A stretch of 64,000 nt of DNA from Funiculus sociatus GB2-C1 (GCF_039962115.1 NZ_JAMPKJ010000010.1:62001-126000), one strand, 5' to 3'; counted from the first letter of the stretch, positions 53,394 to 62,558 are shown. Numbers and translations: made by a program. Notes: generated by a model not told the origin, from the sequence alone.

Positions 53394-53590
53394 AGAGTAA
53401 TGAAGAGTCAGGGGCTTTAACCAAATTATCTGTTAAAGGGGTTTTGAGGTTTAAATAAACTGAAAACTTGCACCATTTTCAACAATCCGGAGGCTCCCGT
53501 CTCCCATCATCTCGTTCCTAGCCTCTGACTAGGGACGAAAATAATAACTGGTAACTAAATATAAGCTAAGTGCGAGAGAGCTAATTTTTC

Positions 53591-54244
53591 ATGGCGACCA
53601 TCTACACCATCCATCCTGATACACCCCAAACACGTCGAATAGAACAAATAGTAAAGGCAATGCGAGATGGTGCTGTAATCCTTTATCCCACAGATACTGT
53701 CTACGCGATTGGCTGTGACATTAACGTTAAGTCAGCTGTGGAGCGGGTGAGGCGGATTAAGCAGCTATCGAATGATAAGCCCCTGACGTTCCTGTGTCCG
53801 TCTCTGTCTAACATTGCCCAATATGCCATAGTCACCGATGCCGCCTACCGCATTATGAGGAATTTAATCCCAGGCCCCTACACATTTGTGCTACCTGCCA
53901 CCAAGTTAGTACCCCGACTGGTAATGAACCCTAAACGCAAAACTACAGGCATTCGGGTTCCCGATCATATAGTGTGCCAGTCGCTGTTGCAGGCATTGGG
54001 CAATCCGATTATTTCCACATCAGCACATTTATCAGACGAGAATGGGGATACCCCGATAGTGGGTTTGGAGAAGGCGGAACTGTTCGACCAATTGGACAAT
54101 TTGGTAGACGTAATTGTGGATGATGATTCTCAAGTAAGCTTCGAGGTTTCCACAATTTTAGATTTGACCGAACAGGAACCTGTAATCGTCAGGAAGGGTC
54201 TGGGATGGGAGGCTGCTACGGCTTGGGCGACATCGGTCAGTTAA
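53591..54244 (+). CDS. YrdC/Sua5-family L-threonylcarbamoyladenylate synthase
   Basis: The 217-aa single-domain YrdC-fold protein makes threonylcarbamoyl-AMP for the t6A modification of ANN-decoding tRNAs. Motifs include GAVILYPTDTVYAIGCDI, RIKQLSNDKPLTFLC, GPYTFVLPAT, RKTTGIRVPDH and PIISTSAHLS. The length fits TsaC/YciO-type proteins without the extra Sua5 domain. A YciO-like role cannot be excluded. Confidence 0.93.
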   Translation: MATIYTIHPDTPQTRRIEQIVKAMRDGAVILYPTDTVYAIGCDINVKSAVERVRRIKQLSNDKPLTFLCPSLSNIAQYAIVTDAAYRIMRNLIPGPYTFVLPATKLVPRLVMNPKRKTTGIRVPDHIVCQSLLQALGNPIISTSAHLSDENGDTPIVGLEKAELFDQLDNLVDVIVDDDSQVSFEVSTILDLTEQEPVIVRKGLGWEAATAWATSVS

Positions 54245-54697
54245 TTTGACTAGATAAAGGCGATCGCTAATTTATCCAAAATCGCCATCTAAAATCCCAC
54301 TGTGGACCATAAACCATAAACTACAGCCGAAAAAACGGGAACTTCGGACTAAAAACTACCACCAACCCAGTTTGTGAATTGTCTACTAAACACTGACTAT
54401 ATATGCCCCACAGTAACGGTCATGCACCGATGTTCTGCGGGGCTTAAAGTTTATGCACAGCAAGGGTTTGAGGTTCTTTTGAGCGGCTTTTCATCCCTGG
54501 AGAGCATCAAGAGTCTCCTTAGTTAGATAAAAGTAGTAACACACAAGCTGCCCGGTGTCTAACGGCAAGCCTCTACAGTCTAAATATAGAGAGCTGAAAC
54601 GGTCAATCGCAGGCACTGCCTGATATTACTCAAAATTGCACCGTTTAACAGCGCCTCTAGTTGACTTTAATTACTACCACCGCCAGGGGCTTTCACC
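54245..54697. other. 453-bp spacer upstream of hetZ
   Basis: It contains a dyad at 54405-54443 and AT-rich stretches. No gene is evident. It probably carries a long hetZ leader or several promoters. Confidence 0.55.
54405..54443. promoter_or_regulatory. Structured hairpin upstream of hetZ
   Basis: GCCCC-A-CAG pairs with CTG-C-GGGGC, with an inner CGGT/ACCG stem. It may be the terminator of the YrdC gene or part of a structured hetZ leader. Confidence 0.4.
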
Positions 54698-55894
54698 ATG
54701 ACTACTATAAATTCTCTCAGCCAAACTTCTGACAATACGTTTAATTCGGCTGAGCAATTATTAGGATTCGATTCCCAAACTTTGACAGAGCTTTTAGTAG
54801 AGGAACTGCGGTCTGAAATCAAAGTGATGTCTAGGCACGTTCAGGCAGTTGCCAGCAGGATTGCGCTGGAGGTGGAACGGATTTGCCACAAGAGTTCCCG
54901 CATTCAAACTTCAGGCGAAATCAGTTCCTGGCAGCTAAACTTAGCGCGTCATCGGTTGCAAAAGTGTCTGTCGTACTACCGACTAGGTTCTAAGCGCGGT
55001 CGCGTGGAACTGCACAGCAATCTCAGTGCTATGGTTTATCGCTATGTGGTAGCGCCTCAATCTCAGTTAGGTTTTCAAGCTCGCTACAACCTGATTGAGG
55101 ACTTCTTGCAAGAGTTTTATGTAGAGTCTATCAAAGCTTTCCGGCGGGAAAATCAGCTTGGAGCAGACTATACGCCGCGCACTCAGTTGGAATTGGCGGA
55201 GTATATGGCGTTCAGCGAACAGTATGCCAAGCGGCGGATTAATTTGCCGAATCGCACCAGCCAACAGCTGGTTGTGTTGCGGGCGCAGAGCTTTGCTCGT
55301 CGCTTGCCCTCTGAGACGACAATGGATATTGAACAGGCGGTCGAGTTTCCCAAGGGTGAGGATGCTCAAACGCAAAGTCGGTCAGCGGCGATGCAACAAG
55401 TGCGATCGCAATTAGTTGCTGATACAGTTGACCCAGCGGAAGCTGTTTTGCGCGATCGCGTCATCATTGAACTGATAGAATACCTAGAATCTCAAGGTCA
55501 ACAGGACTGCGTAAATTACCTTACCTTAAAACTGCAAGACCTTTCCGCTCCTGAAATTGACGAGTTTCTGGGTCTAACCTCGCGCCAGCGTGACTACCTG
55601 CAACAGCGCTTCAAGTACCACGTTGAGAAATTCGCTCGTCAGCACAACTGGCAACTGGTGCATCAATGGTTGGGTGCCGACCTTGACCAAAAGTTGGGAA
55701 TGTCCTCTACTCAGTGGGAAGAGTTTTATAATCAGCTTTCCCCGGAACAGCAGCAGGTGTTGCAGCTAAAACAGGCTCAAATGGACAATCAAGAGATTGC
55801 GCGATCGCTCAAATGCACCCCTAAGCAGCTGCAAAAGCGCTGGACTCAAGTCCTAGAAATGGCTTGGAAAGTCCGCAACCAAGGAGACTTATGA
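54698..55894 (+). CDS. hetZ: HetZ-family differentiation/transcription regulator
   Basis: HetZ is needed early in heterocyst formation in Nostoc and binds DNA. The 398-aa protein matches what I recall of HetZ in its core: NLARHRLQKCLSYYRLGSKR, GRVELHSNLSAMVYRYV, LIEDFLQEFYVESIKAFRRE and LAEYMAFSEQYAKRR. Near the end GLTSRQRDYLQQRFKYHVEK and a C-terminal helix-turn-helix-like NQEIARSLKCTPKQLQKRWT follow. The start ATG is at 54698. No patU gene follows, in contrast with Nostoc. In a non-heterocystous organism it may regulate filament or cell-cycle functions. Confidence 0.8.
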   Translation: MTTINSLSQTSDNTFNSAEQLLGFDSQTLTELLVEELRSEIKVMSRHVQAVASRIALEVERICHKSSRIQTSGEISSWQLNLARHRLQKCLSYYRLGSKRGRVELHSNLSAMVYRYVVAPQSQLGFQARYNLIEDFLQEFYVESIKAFRRENQLGADYTPRTQLELAEYMAFSEQYAKRRINLPNRTSQQLVVLRAQSFARRLPSETTMDIEQAVEFPKGEDAQTQSRSAAMQQVRSQLVADTVDPAEAVLRDRVIIELIEYLESQGQQDCVNYLTLKLQDLSAPEIDEFLGLTSRQRDYLQQRFKYHVEKFARQHNWQLVHQWLGADLDQKLGMSSTQWEEFYNQLSPEQQQVLQLKQAQMDNQEIARSLKCTPKQLQKRWTQVLEMAWKVRNQGDL

Positions 55895-56080
55895 CTCATG
55901 AGTTATGAGTGCTGAGTTTAGAATAAATTCTCTCTATTCAAAATTCAGCACTCAACACTCAGCCCAGCCCCAAGTTTATAGCAGAAAAATTTTCTAAATT
56001 CCTAACTTATAATTCATATCTCCTAACTTTTTTCAAGCCATCCTAGTTTAGTTTTGCTAGGGTATTGTTAACAATTATCA

Positions 56081-56809
56081 ATGAAAGCGCACGACTCATT
56101 TGAGGTTATGGCGATTAATCTTGTTCATTCTGCTTCACCCCATCCCCCAGCGCAAAATACAACAGCGCTCCGGGAGGTCTTTGAGACAATTCAGGCTGAT
56201 AGCTGTCCCAGTACCTATAACTTCCATATGCACACCATCTGCTCTGATGGTAGGCTGAAGCCAGAAGAGTTGATAGAGCAGGCAGTCGTCCTCGATCTCA
56301 AAGGTCTTGCTATTACCGATCATCACTCTGTTCGTGGTTACAAGGCGGCTCAATGTTGGCTAGATAAGGTATTTGATGGCTCTAAAGTGGACGCTCCGCA
56401 CCTGTGGACTGGTGCGGAAATTACCTCTAAGCTGCTGGAAATAGAAGTCCACATCCTCTGCTATGCCTTTGACCCAGAACATCCCGCAATGCAGCTGTAT
56501 TTACAAGGCAAGGCACCCAGAGGAAGTGATGCTGAAGCTGCTAATGTAATTACTGCGGTTCATCAAGCTGGTGGCTTGGCGGTTTTGGCGCACCCATCCC
56601 GCTATCGCCTTCGGGCCACTGAACTCGTAAGAGCGGCTGCTGAAATAGGTATTGATGGCATGGAAACCTACTATGCTTACAATAACCCTAGCCCCTGGAA
56701 ACCCAGCCCCAAGGAAACCACGGAGGCAATACAATTGGCTACTACCTATCGTTTGCTAAACACTTGCGGCACTGATACCCACGGCTTGAGCTTGCTTCAA
56801 CGTTTGTAG
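56081..56809 (+). CDS. PHP-domain metal-dependent phosphoesterase
   Basis: The 242-aa PHP-fold protein has NFHMHTICSDGRLKPEELIE (HxH and D ligands), LAITDHHSVRGYKAA, GAEITSKLLEIEVHILCYA, LAVLAHPSRYR and CGTDTHGLSLL, a nearly complete PHP metal site. Relatives hydrolyse 5' ends of nucleotides or small phosphates (YciV-like). The start at 56081 or an internal ATG (ten codons in) are both possible. It lies 186 bp after hetZ. Confidence 0.88.
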   Translation: MKAHDSFEVMAINLVHSASPHPPAQNTTALREVFETIQADSCPSTYNFHMHTICSDGRLKPEELIEQAVVLDLKGLAITDHHSVRGYKAAQCWLDKVFDGSKVDAPHLWTGAEITSKLLEIEVHILCYAFDPEHPAMQLYLQGKAPRGSDAEAANVITAVHQAGGLAVLAHPSRYRLRATELVRAAAEIGIDGMETYYAYNNPSPWKPSPKETTEAIQLATTYRLLNTCGTDTHGLSLLQRL

Positions 56810-56866
56810 GGGAGCTGGGGGCTGGGGACTGGGGAGGAGTATTATCAATTAAAACTAAATATCAAG

Positions 56867-56902
56867 AAACCCGTTTTCGATAGGGAAAACGGGTTTTTTA
56901 AG
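56867..56902 (+). terminator. Rho-independent terminator after the PHP gene
   Basis: AAACCCGTTTTC, loop GATAGG, GAAAACGGGTTT followed by TTTTAAG. Confidence 0.9.
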
Positions 56903-57099
56903 CAATTCTCTCGGTTAGTGATATTTAATCCAAGGAGATAGCCAATCGCCTTTTTTAAGGCGGGGGATCAAGTGTTAACCGAAAAGTATTGTTTAAATTG
57001 CGATCGCATTACGCCTAATTGATTAAATAAGCTTTAAGCTAATCCATAAATTATTGCCTCTTCTCAAAGTAAGATATTTTTTATAGTTTATAAAATAAA

Positions 57100-57121
57100 T
57101 GCCGCTCACTAAGGAGCGGCA
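57100..57121 (-). terminator. Terminator of the 38-aa ORF
   Basis: TGCCGCTC/GAGCGGCA around a 6-nt loop, followed on the minus strand by TTTATTTTAT. It lies 36 bases after the ORF stop. Confidence 0.75.
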
Positions 57122-57157
57122 CACATAGCCCGAGTCAGGAATAATGAAAAATTATTA

Positions 57158-57274
57158 TTAAAAATTGCTACTTTGCATCAGCATCAGAACGGTGACGCTA
57201 ACGCTCATCATCACCAAAAGGATAGCCAGAGAAACTGATTGACCCAAGTGGTTAGAAGATTGTGAAACTTTCAT
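57158..57274 (-). CDS. Small single-helix membrane protein, 38 aa
   Basis: ATG at 57274 opens MKVSQSSNHLGQSVSLAILL and VMMSVSVTVLMLMQ follows, ending SSNF and TAA. A hydrophobic, methionine-rich helix (about 14-33) follows a polar N terminus. An A/G-rich AAAAGAGAAAAAA lies just before the ATG and a clear terminator follows the stop, which together support a real gene. I do not recognise the family. Confidence 0.55.
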   Translation of the reverse strand: MKVSQSSNHLGQSVSLAILLVMMSVSVTVLMLMQSSNF

Positions 57275-57514
57275 TTTTTTCTCTTTTAAATTACGAATCT
57301 GTTTAATCAAGATATCAGTAACCTTAAGGGATCAATGAGAAAAGCACAAGTTTCTTCAATTAACGCAAGGTTTCTTAATAAGAAGGATAGCGATCGCTCA
57401 GTTTTCCAGATGCCTAACGACTAGAAGCTCCCGCACACGAATAAAGCCAGCCTGCGCGGGTTAATTCCTCGTTATCCGGGCAGAAGCCTGGATAACGAAG
57501 AAAGGGACAATTCA

Positions 57515-58201
57515 TTACCTAGTTAAGCCGTGTTCCAGGGCATACCGTACCAACTCGGTGCGGCTATTGGTTCCAGTTTTACTAAACAAGCGGCTGACGT
57601 ACTTCTCGACGTTGCGGACGCTGGTTTCCAGACGACGGGCAATTTCTTTATTCATCAATCCCTCCGCCACTAAGTCTAAAACACTCTGTTCTCTGGGAGT
57701 CAAGTCGATGCGGATGGGTGAGGGTGTTTGCACAATGCGATTGGTATCTTCTAACATTCCCCTGATGGCGGCAATCTGAAGCTTGATATCTTCAATATCG
57801 CTGCCACCGCCTGCTGTGTTTGCGCCTGTTGTGCGACGTTCCAGCAAATTTTTGACTATTGCCTCTAATTCTTCCGGGTCAAAAGGTTTTGGGAGATAGG
57901 CATCGCATCCAGCTTGATAACCTAGTATGCGATCGCTTGTCATACCTCTGGCGGTCAAAAACACGACTGGAAGACTCTTAAACCGAGGATCTTCCCGCAA
58001 CTGCTTGAGGAATTGATAACCATCCACCTTGGGCATCATCACGTCCGAAATCACTAAGTCCGGTACGTTCTTCTGCAACATCTGCCATGCGTCAGTAGCG
58101 TTACTGGCAACCTGAACCTTAAAACCACTATCTTGCAGATACTCTTTGACTGCTTCGCGCAATCCAGGTTCGTCGTCTACCAGTAATAATTGTGCTGACA
58201 T
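57515..58201 (-). CDS. NarL/LuxR-type response regulator
   Basis: The 228-aa protein has a receiver domain (LLLVDDEPGLREAVKEYLQD, phosphoacceptor Asp in LVISDVMMPKVDGYQFL, lysine in AYLPKPFDPEE), a linker and a LuxR-type helix-turn-helix (LTPREQSVLDLVAEGLMNKE, then TSVRNVEKYVSRLFSKTG). It resembles the cyanobacterial and plastid Ycf29-type regulators. The cognate kinase is not nearby. The gene stands alone between terminator-rich spacers. Confidence 0.92.
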   Translation of the reverse strand: MSAQLLLVDDEPGLREAVKEYLQDSGFKVQVASNATDAWQMLQKNVPDLVISDVMMPKVDGYQFLKQLREDPRFKSLPVVFLTARGMTSDRILGYQAGCDAYLPKPFDPEELEAIVKNLLERRTTGANTAGGGSDIEDIKLQIAAIRGMLEDTNRIVQTPSPIRIDLTPREQSVLDLVAEGLMNKEIARRLETSVRNVEKYVSRLFSKTGTNSRTELVRYALEHGLTR

Positions 58202-58376
58202 TGTTGTTTCCTTGCCGCTACGTTTTCTTTACAGTTTTGCTGGCATTAGTGTTTTTTTGCCGCTATTTTTTCAATGTAGCGAACTTTTTTCACAGCTATT
58301 TGATCGGACTTCTAGACTATACAAATTACACCATTAATGCTAATACTTATTTTTATATTTATTTTATAAAAAAATT

Positions 58377-58408
58377 CTCGTTCTCCAGGCATCACCCCAA
58401 AGAACGAG
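58377..58408 (-). terminator. Rho-independent terminator of mraY
   Basis: On the minus strand CTCGTTCT, a 16-nt loop, AGAACGAG and then AATTTTTTT. It follows the mraY stop by about 32 bases. Confidence 0.85.
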
Positions 58409-58440
58409 TTTTGTTATGTCTAGCCCCTAGTCCTTAGCCC

Positions 58441-59553
58441 TTAATGCAGCACCAGACCTAACAAAGCTAAGACACTGTTAATCAGGTAGAACACCCCTAC
58501 AATCTGCGTTTCACTCCAGCCACTCAGTTCTAGATGGTTGTGGAACGGAGACATTTTAAACAAGCGCTTGCCGATGCCATCTGGGCCTTTGGTGGCTTTG
58601 TAGTAGCTAACTTGGGCAATTACCGAAATTGCTTCCACAAAGAAAATCCCGCTGAGTATGAATAGCGCCCAGAGGTTGTTACTCAGAAGCCCGACTGCTG
58701 AGAGTGCGCCTCCGAGTGCCAGGGAACCTGTATCGCCCATGAAAACGCTGGCTTTGTTGCGGTTGTGAACCAAAAAGCCTAGACAACTGCCACTCATACA
58801 GGCGCAGAAAATCATCAGACTGGGCGAGGTTGGGGCAACTATAGCACCAAGTCCAACTAGAGCGATCGCGCACGTTCCCGCCGCTAGTCCATCCAAACCA
58901 TCCGTGAGGTTTGTAGCATTACTCTCCGCTACCACAACAAAAACCGCCAAAGGCCAGAACAACAGCCCCAGAGGTAAAGCTAAATTGAAAGGCAACGAGA
59001 TAGTTGTAATCCCCGCAGGTTGACTTATAGCCAGCCACGTACAAAAAAGCACACCTACCCCAATCTGCAAACCCAGTTTCATCCGGGGCGAGATGCCTTT
59101 ATTCGAGCGGAGTCTGATTACTTGCCAATCGTCAACCCAGCCAATTGTTCCATATGCTAAAGTTACAATTGATACTGCCATTACAGGCGCAAGCTCTTGC
59201 ACCCCTACAGTTAAGCAAGACCAAATCAAAGCTACAAATACACCCACAGGCACAAAAAACAAGCCCCCCATCGTTGGGGTGCCTGCTTTTTTCAGATGAG
59301 TTTGGGGGCCATCTTCACGAATAAATTGACCAGTTTTCAATGCTTGCAGGAGGGGTACTGCCCAGTACCCTAATCCCGCCGTCACTACAGCACACAGGCA
59401 CAGGGGCAAAGTCATAGAAATGCCCAGCGCTGCCAGATAACCTGCTTGCCAATCGAAAATCAGTGTTCCCACACTTAGCCCAACCGCCAGCAACGCTAGT
59501 AGGCTCGTTCCTGAGAACTTCAACGAACGATCGGAAAATAATTTAGCGTCCAC
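58441..59553 (-). CDS. mraY: Phospho-N-acetylmuramoyl-pentapeptide transferase MraY
   Basis: MraY makes lipid I, the first membrane step of peptidoglycan synthesis. The 370-aa protein has about ten helices and the signature residues: GPQTHLKKAGTPTMGGL, IGWVDDWQVI, ATNLTDGLDGLAAGTCAI (catalytic Asp), ASVFMGDTGSLALGGAL and MSPFHNHLELSGW. Length is normal. It stands apart from the mur/fts cluster. Confidence 0.96.
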   Translation of the reverse strand: MDAKLFSDRSLKFSGTSLLALLAVGLSVGTLIFDWQAGYLAALGISMTLPLCLCAVVTAGLGYWAVPLLQALKTGQFIREDGPQTHLKKAGTPTMGGLFFVPVGVFVALIWSCLTVGVQELAPVMAVSIVTLAYGTIGWVDDWQVIRLRSNKGISPRMKLGLQIGVGVLFCTWLAISQPAGITTISLPFNLALPLGLLFWPLAVFVVVAESNATNLTDGLDGLAAGTCAIALVGLGAIVAPTSPSLMIFCACMSGSCLGFLVHNRNKASVFMGDTGSLALGGALSAVGLLSNNLWALFILSGIFFVEAISVIAQVSYYKATKGPDGIGKRLFKMSPFHNHLELSGWSETQIVGVFYLINSVLALLGLVLH

Positions 59554-59653
59554 AGATTTTTAGTTCACTTCTCACACCAAAATTCAGAAGCCTAAATTCA
59601 GAATCCAGAAGTTTCTTTTGCCTCCTGAAGCCTGAATTCTTATGCGCTGACTA

Positions 59654-59905
59654 TTAATCCTCGACCTCGACGACATCATCATCGTCGTCTAGGTCATCGT
59701 AAGCACCATCATCGACCGTCATCAGGTCGGCGATTTCTTCATCTTCATCCATAAATGTGTCTTCTACGACTTCACGCGCCAACAGCCGCCCTGTTGATTC
59801 CAGCCAGTCGAGAATTGAAGGTTCTTGTTGTAGCGGAATGATACCAGCCAGTTGATGACGCGGTTCTTCGCGCAGAGACGGATTGTAAAACTTAGGGTCG
59901 GACAT
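59654..59905 (-). CDS. DUF3134-family acidic protein
   Basis: I set the start at ATG 59905, giving 83 aa beginning MSDPKFYNPSLREEPRHQL, followed by GIIPLQQEPSILDWLESTG and RLLAREV. This agrees with the cyanobacterial DUF3134 pattern; the 16 residues upstream look unconserved. The end is strongly acidic (DDGAYDDLDDDDDVVEVED). No function is known. It lies 100 bp upstream of mraY on the same strand. Confidence 0.82.
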   Translation of the reverse strand: MSDPKFYNPSLREEPRHQLAGIIPLQQEPSILDWLESTGRLLAREVVEDTFMDEDEEIADLMTVDDGAYDDLDDDDDVVEVED

Positions 59906-60104
59906 AAGAGGATAAGAGCCAGGGTCGCTAACTAGACATATTGAGTTTACCATTCGGAGAATAGCGATCGCTGCTAGGTCATCCCTTTTGTGTCAAGGTG
60001 AGCGTTACTAAACTTATCAAAAATGAAGATGAGGGTGTCAGTTTGGTTGGAAAAACAAGGGCTAAGCTGATGGTAGTGTCACGCAACGCAAGTGTAAGGT
60101 CATA

Positions 60105-60692
60105 ATGAGGAAAGCAGCACTGCTGGAAGCGATCGCTTTTCAAAACCGTGGACTGCTGGCGACAGAAACCGACAAAACAGCCATTCTCGCCGCCGTTGCC
60201 CAATTGGAAGACATAAATCCCACACCCCGTCCGGTTGAGGCGGCTGACTTACTAGACGGCAATTGGCGGCTGCTTTATACCACCAGTCGCAGTTTATTAA
60301 ACATTGACCAGGTTCCATTGTTTAAACTTGGTCAAATCTATCAATGTATTAGGGCAAAATCAGCCAAAATTTACAACATTGCTGAAGTTTACGGCTTACC
60401 CTACCTCGAAAGCATAGTCAGCGTTACCGCACGGTTTGAACCGCTTTCTGAACGCCGCGTATTAGTAAAATTTGAGCGTTCCATCTCCGGTTTACAGCGC
60501 TTAATCGGCTACAACTCACCCTCTGATTTTATCCAGCAAATTGAAAGCGGGAAAAATTTTCTCGCCTTAGACTTTGGTATCGAAAGCCGCGATCAAAAAG
60601 GTTGGCTGGATATCACTTATCTCGACAACGATTTGCGGATAGGTCGAGGCAATGAAGGTAGTGTTTTTGTACTAACAAAAGTCATTAAGTAG
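60105..60692 (+). CDS. PAP/fibrillin-family protein
   Basis: The 195-aa protein is a plastid-lipid-associated/fibrillin family member: ALLEAIAFQNRGLLATETDK, then DLLDGNWRLLYTTSRSLLNI, LPYLESIVSVTARFEPLSER and the C-terminal DLRIGRGNEGSVFVLTK. Fibrillins bind hydrophobic molecules at thylakoids and plastoglobules and are linked to quinone handling and light-stress protection. The start is ATG 60105. Confidence 0.9.
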   Translation: MRKAALLEAIAFQNRGLLATETDKTAILAAVAQLEDINPTPRPVEAADLLDGNWRLLYTTSRSLLNIDQVPLFKLGQIYQCIRAKSAKIYNIAEVYGLPYLESIVSVTARFEPLSERRVLVKFERSISGLQRLIGYNSPSDFIQQIESGKNFLALDFGIESRDQKGWLDITYLDNDLRIGRGNEGSVFVLTKVIK

Positions 60693-60699
60693 TAGAGGT

Positions 60700-60735
60700 G
60701 TCTCGCCTGTGTTCATAGTCAATCAGAGGCGAGAC
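60700..60735. terminator. Hairpin GTCTCGCCT/AGGCGAGAC after the fibrillin gene
   Basis: A 9-bp stem with an 18-nt loop. The GTCTCGCCTGTG half is part of a dispersed repeat type also seen in larC. Confidence 0.55.
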
Positions 60736-60772
60736 TACAAAATGACAAGGGACGACAAACAACAAATAAAAA

Positions 60773-61588
60773 ATGCAATTAAATCAAGAAACCCTGTTAC
60801 GACTATCTCAAGGACAACTGAATTTATTAGAAACTTGTCCAAGAAGATTTCAACACATCTACTTAGACAAACTAAGTTCTCCCACCCATCCAGAACAACA
60901 AGAAAGATTAAGTTGGGGTAGTCGGTTTCACTTGTTGATGCAGCAGCGAGAACTTGGATTGCCAGTAGAATCGCTGGTGCAGGAAGACGCGCAACTACAA
61001 CGCTGGGTAAATGCGTTGTTGAATGCAGCACCAGAACTTTTGAAAACAGACTCAACATTTCGTCAAAGCGAACATTGCCGGACACTAAATTTTCAGGGAT
61101 ATTTGCTGACTGTTATCTATGATTTGTTAATTGAAGATGTGGGAAATGCTCAGATTTTTGATTGGAAAACCCATCTTCAACCGAAAAAGCGGCAATGGTT
61201 AGAAGCAGATTGGCAAACACGTCTTTATCTCTATGTTTTGACAGAAACAAGCGATTATTTAGTTGAACAAGTTTCTATGACTTACTGGTTTGTTCAGTCT
61301 CAACCTGAGCCAAAAAGCATTAAGATACAATACAACGCTAGAAAGCACGAGCAAACGGAAAAAGATTTAAAACACCTGTTGACGCAGCTAACAGAATGGC
61401 TGCAACGCTACCAGGATGGGGTTGACTTTCCACAAGTTCTAGAATCTGCTAATCGTTGCGGTGACTGTAATTTTGCGGTGCGATGCGATCGCGTCCCGAT
61501 CGCATCGCACCTTCGTACTGACGAAGAAAATCCCATTAATAGAGATTTGCTGCTAAATATCGCAAATATTCAGGAAGTTTCTCTGTAA
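60773..61588 (+). CDS. PD-(D/E)XK (RecB-like) nuclease with cysteine cluster
   Basis: The 271-aa protein has TCPRRFQHIYLD at the N terminus, a RecB/Cas4-style catalytic core (IFDWKTHLQPKKRQWLEAD, D and K of the PD-DxK site; QTRLYLYVL), and CGDCNFAVRCDR at the end. Cysteine 22 plus the three C-terminal cysteines would complete an iron-sulfur cluster as in Cas4 and AddB. No cas genes are present, so a DNA-repair role is more likely than CRISPR adaptation. The ATG lies directly after the hairpin. Confidence 0.85.
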   Translation: MQLNQETLLRLSQGQLNLLETCPRRFQHIYLDKLSSPTHPEQQERLSWGSRFHLLMQQRELGLPVESLVQEDAQLQRWVNALLNAAPELLKTDSTFRQSEHCRTLNFQGYLLTVIYDLLIEDVGNAQIFDWKTHLQPKKRQWLEADWQTRLYLYVLTETSDYLVEQVSMTYWFVQSQPEPKSIKIQYNARKHEQTEKDLKHLLTQLTEWLQRYQDGVDFPQVLESANRCGDCNFAVRCDRVPIASHLRTDEENPINRDLLLNIANIQEVSL

Positions 61589-61610
61589 AAGATAAACAAT
61601 TTCAAAACTT

Positions 61611-62282
61611 ATGATGGATGAGAAAAATGATGAGGCATTTTCTAATCACTCCTCTGTATATGTCCGCAATCTAGAAATCGACGATCTGGCTCCCGTTTAC
61701 CACTTGGGAGAATCTGTTTTTACTAGCGATTTGTACCCCTATTTATACAGGACTTGGGACGAATGGGAGGTGATTGGGCTTTACAACACCGATCCAGAAT
61801 ACTGTCTAGTTGCCGAAATTGATGAACAACTAGCAGGATTCATTTTGGGAACGGTTATTAGTAAAGCAACCTGGACTTATGGATATATTATTTGGCTAGG
61901 AGTTAGCCCGAATTTTCAGCGCCGGGGTGTAGGAGATAAGCTAGTTGATAAGCTGATAGAAAGGATGATTGAAGATGGAGTGCGGTTCATGCTGGTTGAC
62001 ACCGATCCTGCTAATACTCCAGCTGTAAAATTCTTTGGACGCAAAGGTTTTGGCAATACTCGACAGCACATTTTCTTGTCGATGAACTTGAGCAAGCATG
62101 AATATTATGGGAGACTGATTTCCTACGAACGCGAAAAAGCTGAGAGGGCGGCATATAAGCGATCGCGTCGTCGTCCTTCAACGCAACCCCAGGGAATTAC
62201 CAGCGAAGCTGCAACTAAGGTAATGGTGACAGAAACCCCGCCGCCGACCGGGGAAGATCCCGGTAGATTACCAGATGAATAG
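61611..62282 (+). CDS. GNAT-family N-acetyltransferase
   Basis: The 223-aa protein has an acetyl-CoA fold: VRNLEIDDLAPVYHLGESVF, then LAGFILGTVI, WLGVSPNFQRRGVGDKLVDK (acetyl-CoA loop R/Q-x-x-G-x-G), and DTDPANTPAVKFFGRKGFGN. A basic, proline-rich tail of about 45 residues follows, unusual for the small GNAT unit. It lies 22 bp after the nuclease gene and is probably co-transcribed. The substrate is unknown. Confidence 0.88.
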   Translation: MMDEKNDEAFSNHSSVYVRNLEIDDLAPVYHLGESVFTSDLYPYLYRTWDEWEVIGLYNTDPEYCLVAEIDEQLAGFILGTVISKATWTYGYIIWLGVSPNFQRRGVGDKLVDKLIERMIEDGVRFMLVDTDPANTPAVKFFGRKGFGNTRQHIFLSMNLSKHEYYGRLISYEREKAERAAYKRSRRRPSTQPQGITSEAATKVMVTETPPPTGEDPGRLPDE

Positions 62283-62372
62283 AAAGCTGGACGGCTAAAG
62301 TCGCGGCTTTCGCGTACAAAGTCCGCCTTGGCAGGTTTTGTTTGTGTAGCGCCACCCTGAAGGGTGAACGCA

Positions 62373-62462
62373 CTAGCTGCTGAGGCGACTAAAGAAAATC
62401 GCAGCTAAGATAATCAAACCCAATAGGGCTAAGGGAACCCAGAAATTAATAGGCTCTATCAT
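62373..62462 (-). CDS. Possible 29-aa membrane peptide
   Basis: ATG 62462 opens MIEPINFWVPLALLGLIILA and AIFFSRLSS with TAG. A single helix with short ends is the pattern of tiny cytochrome b6f and photosystem subunits. The ribosome site (ACTGAG) is weak and I cannot name the family. It is divergent from the next gene, only about 96 bp away. Confidence 0.45.
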   Translation of the reverse strand: MIEPINFWVPLALLGLIILAAIFFSRLSS

Positions 62463-62558
62463 CTCAGTTAATTTTATCCCAGCAATCGGGTGTTTAAATT
62501 AATAATGTTTATAGAATACAGCTAGAATGTAAAGCGAAAATTATTTTAAAAGGCAACC

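Larger units (their letters stand above)
56810..57514. other. 705-bp region with two terminators and a 38-aa ORF
   Basis: It holds the PHP-gene terminator, the small membrane ORF at 57158-57274 with its own terminator, and a CGTTATCC hairpin (57470-57497) after the response-regulator stop. Nothing else is recognised. Confidence 0.6.

Noticed and set aside
60773-61588. Cas4 of a CRISPR system
   Set aside because: It has a similar core and cysteines, but no cas gene or repeat array is present. A generic RecB-like nuclease is safer.
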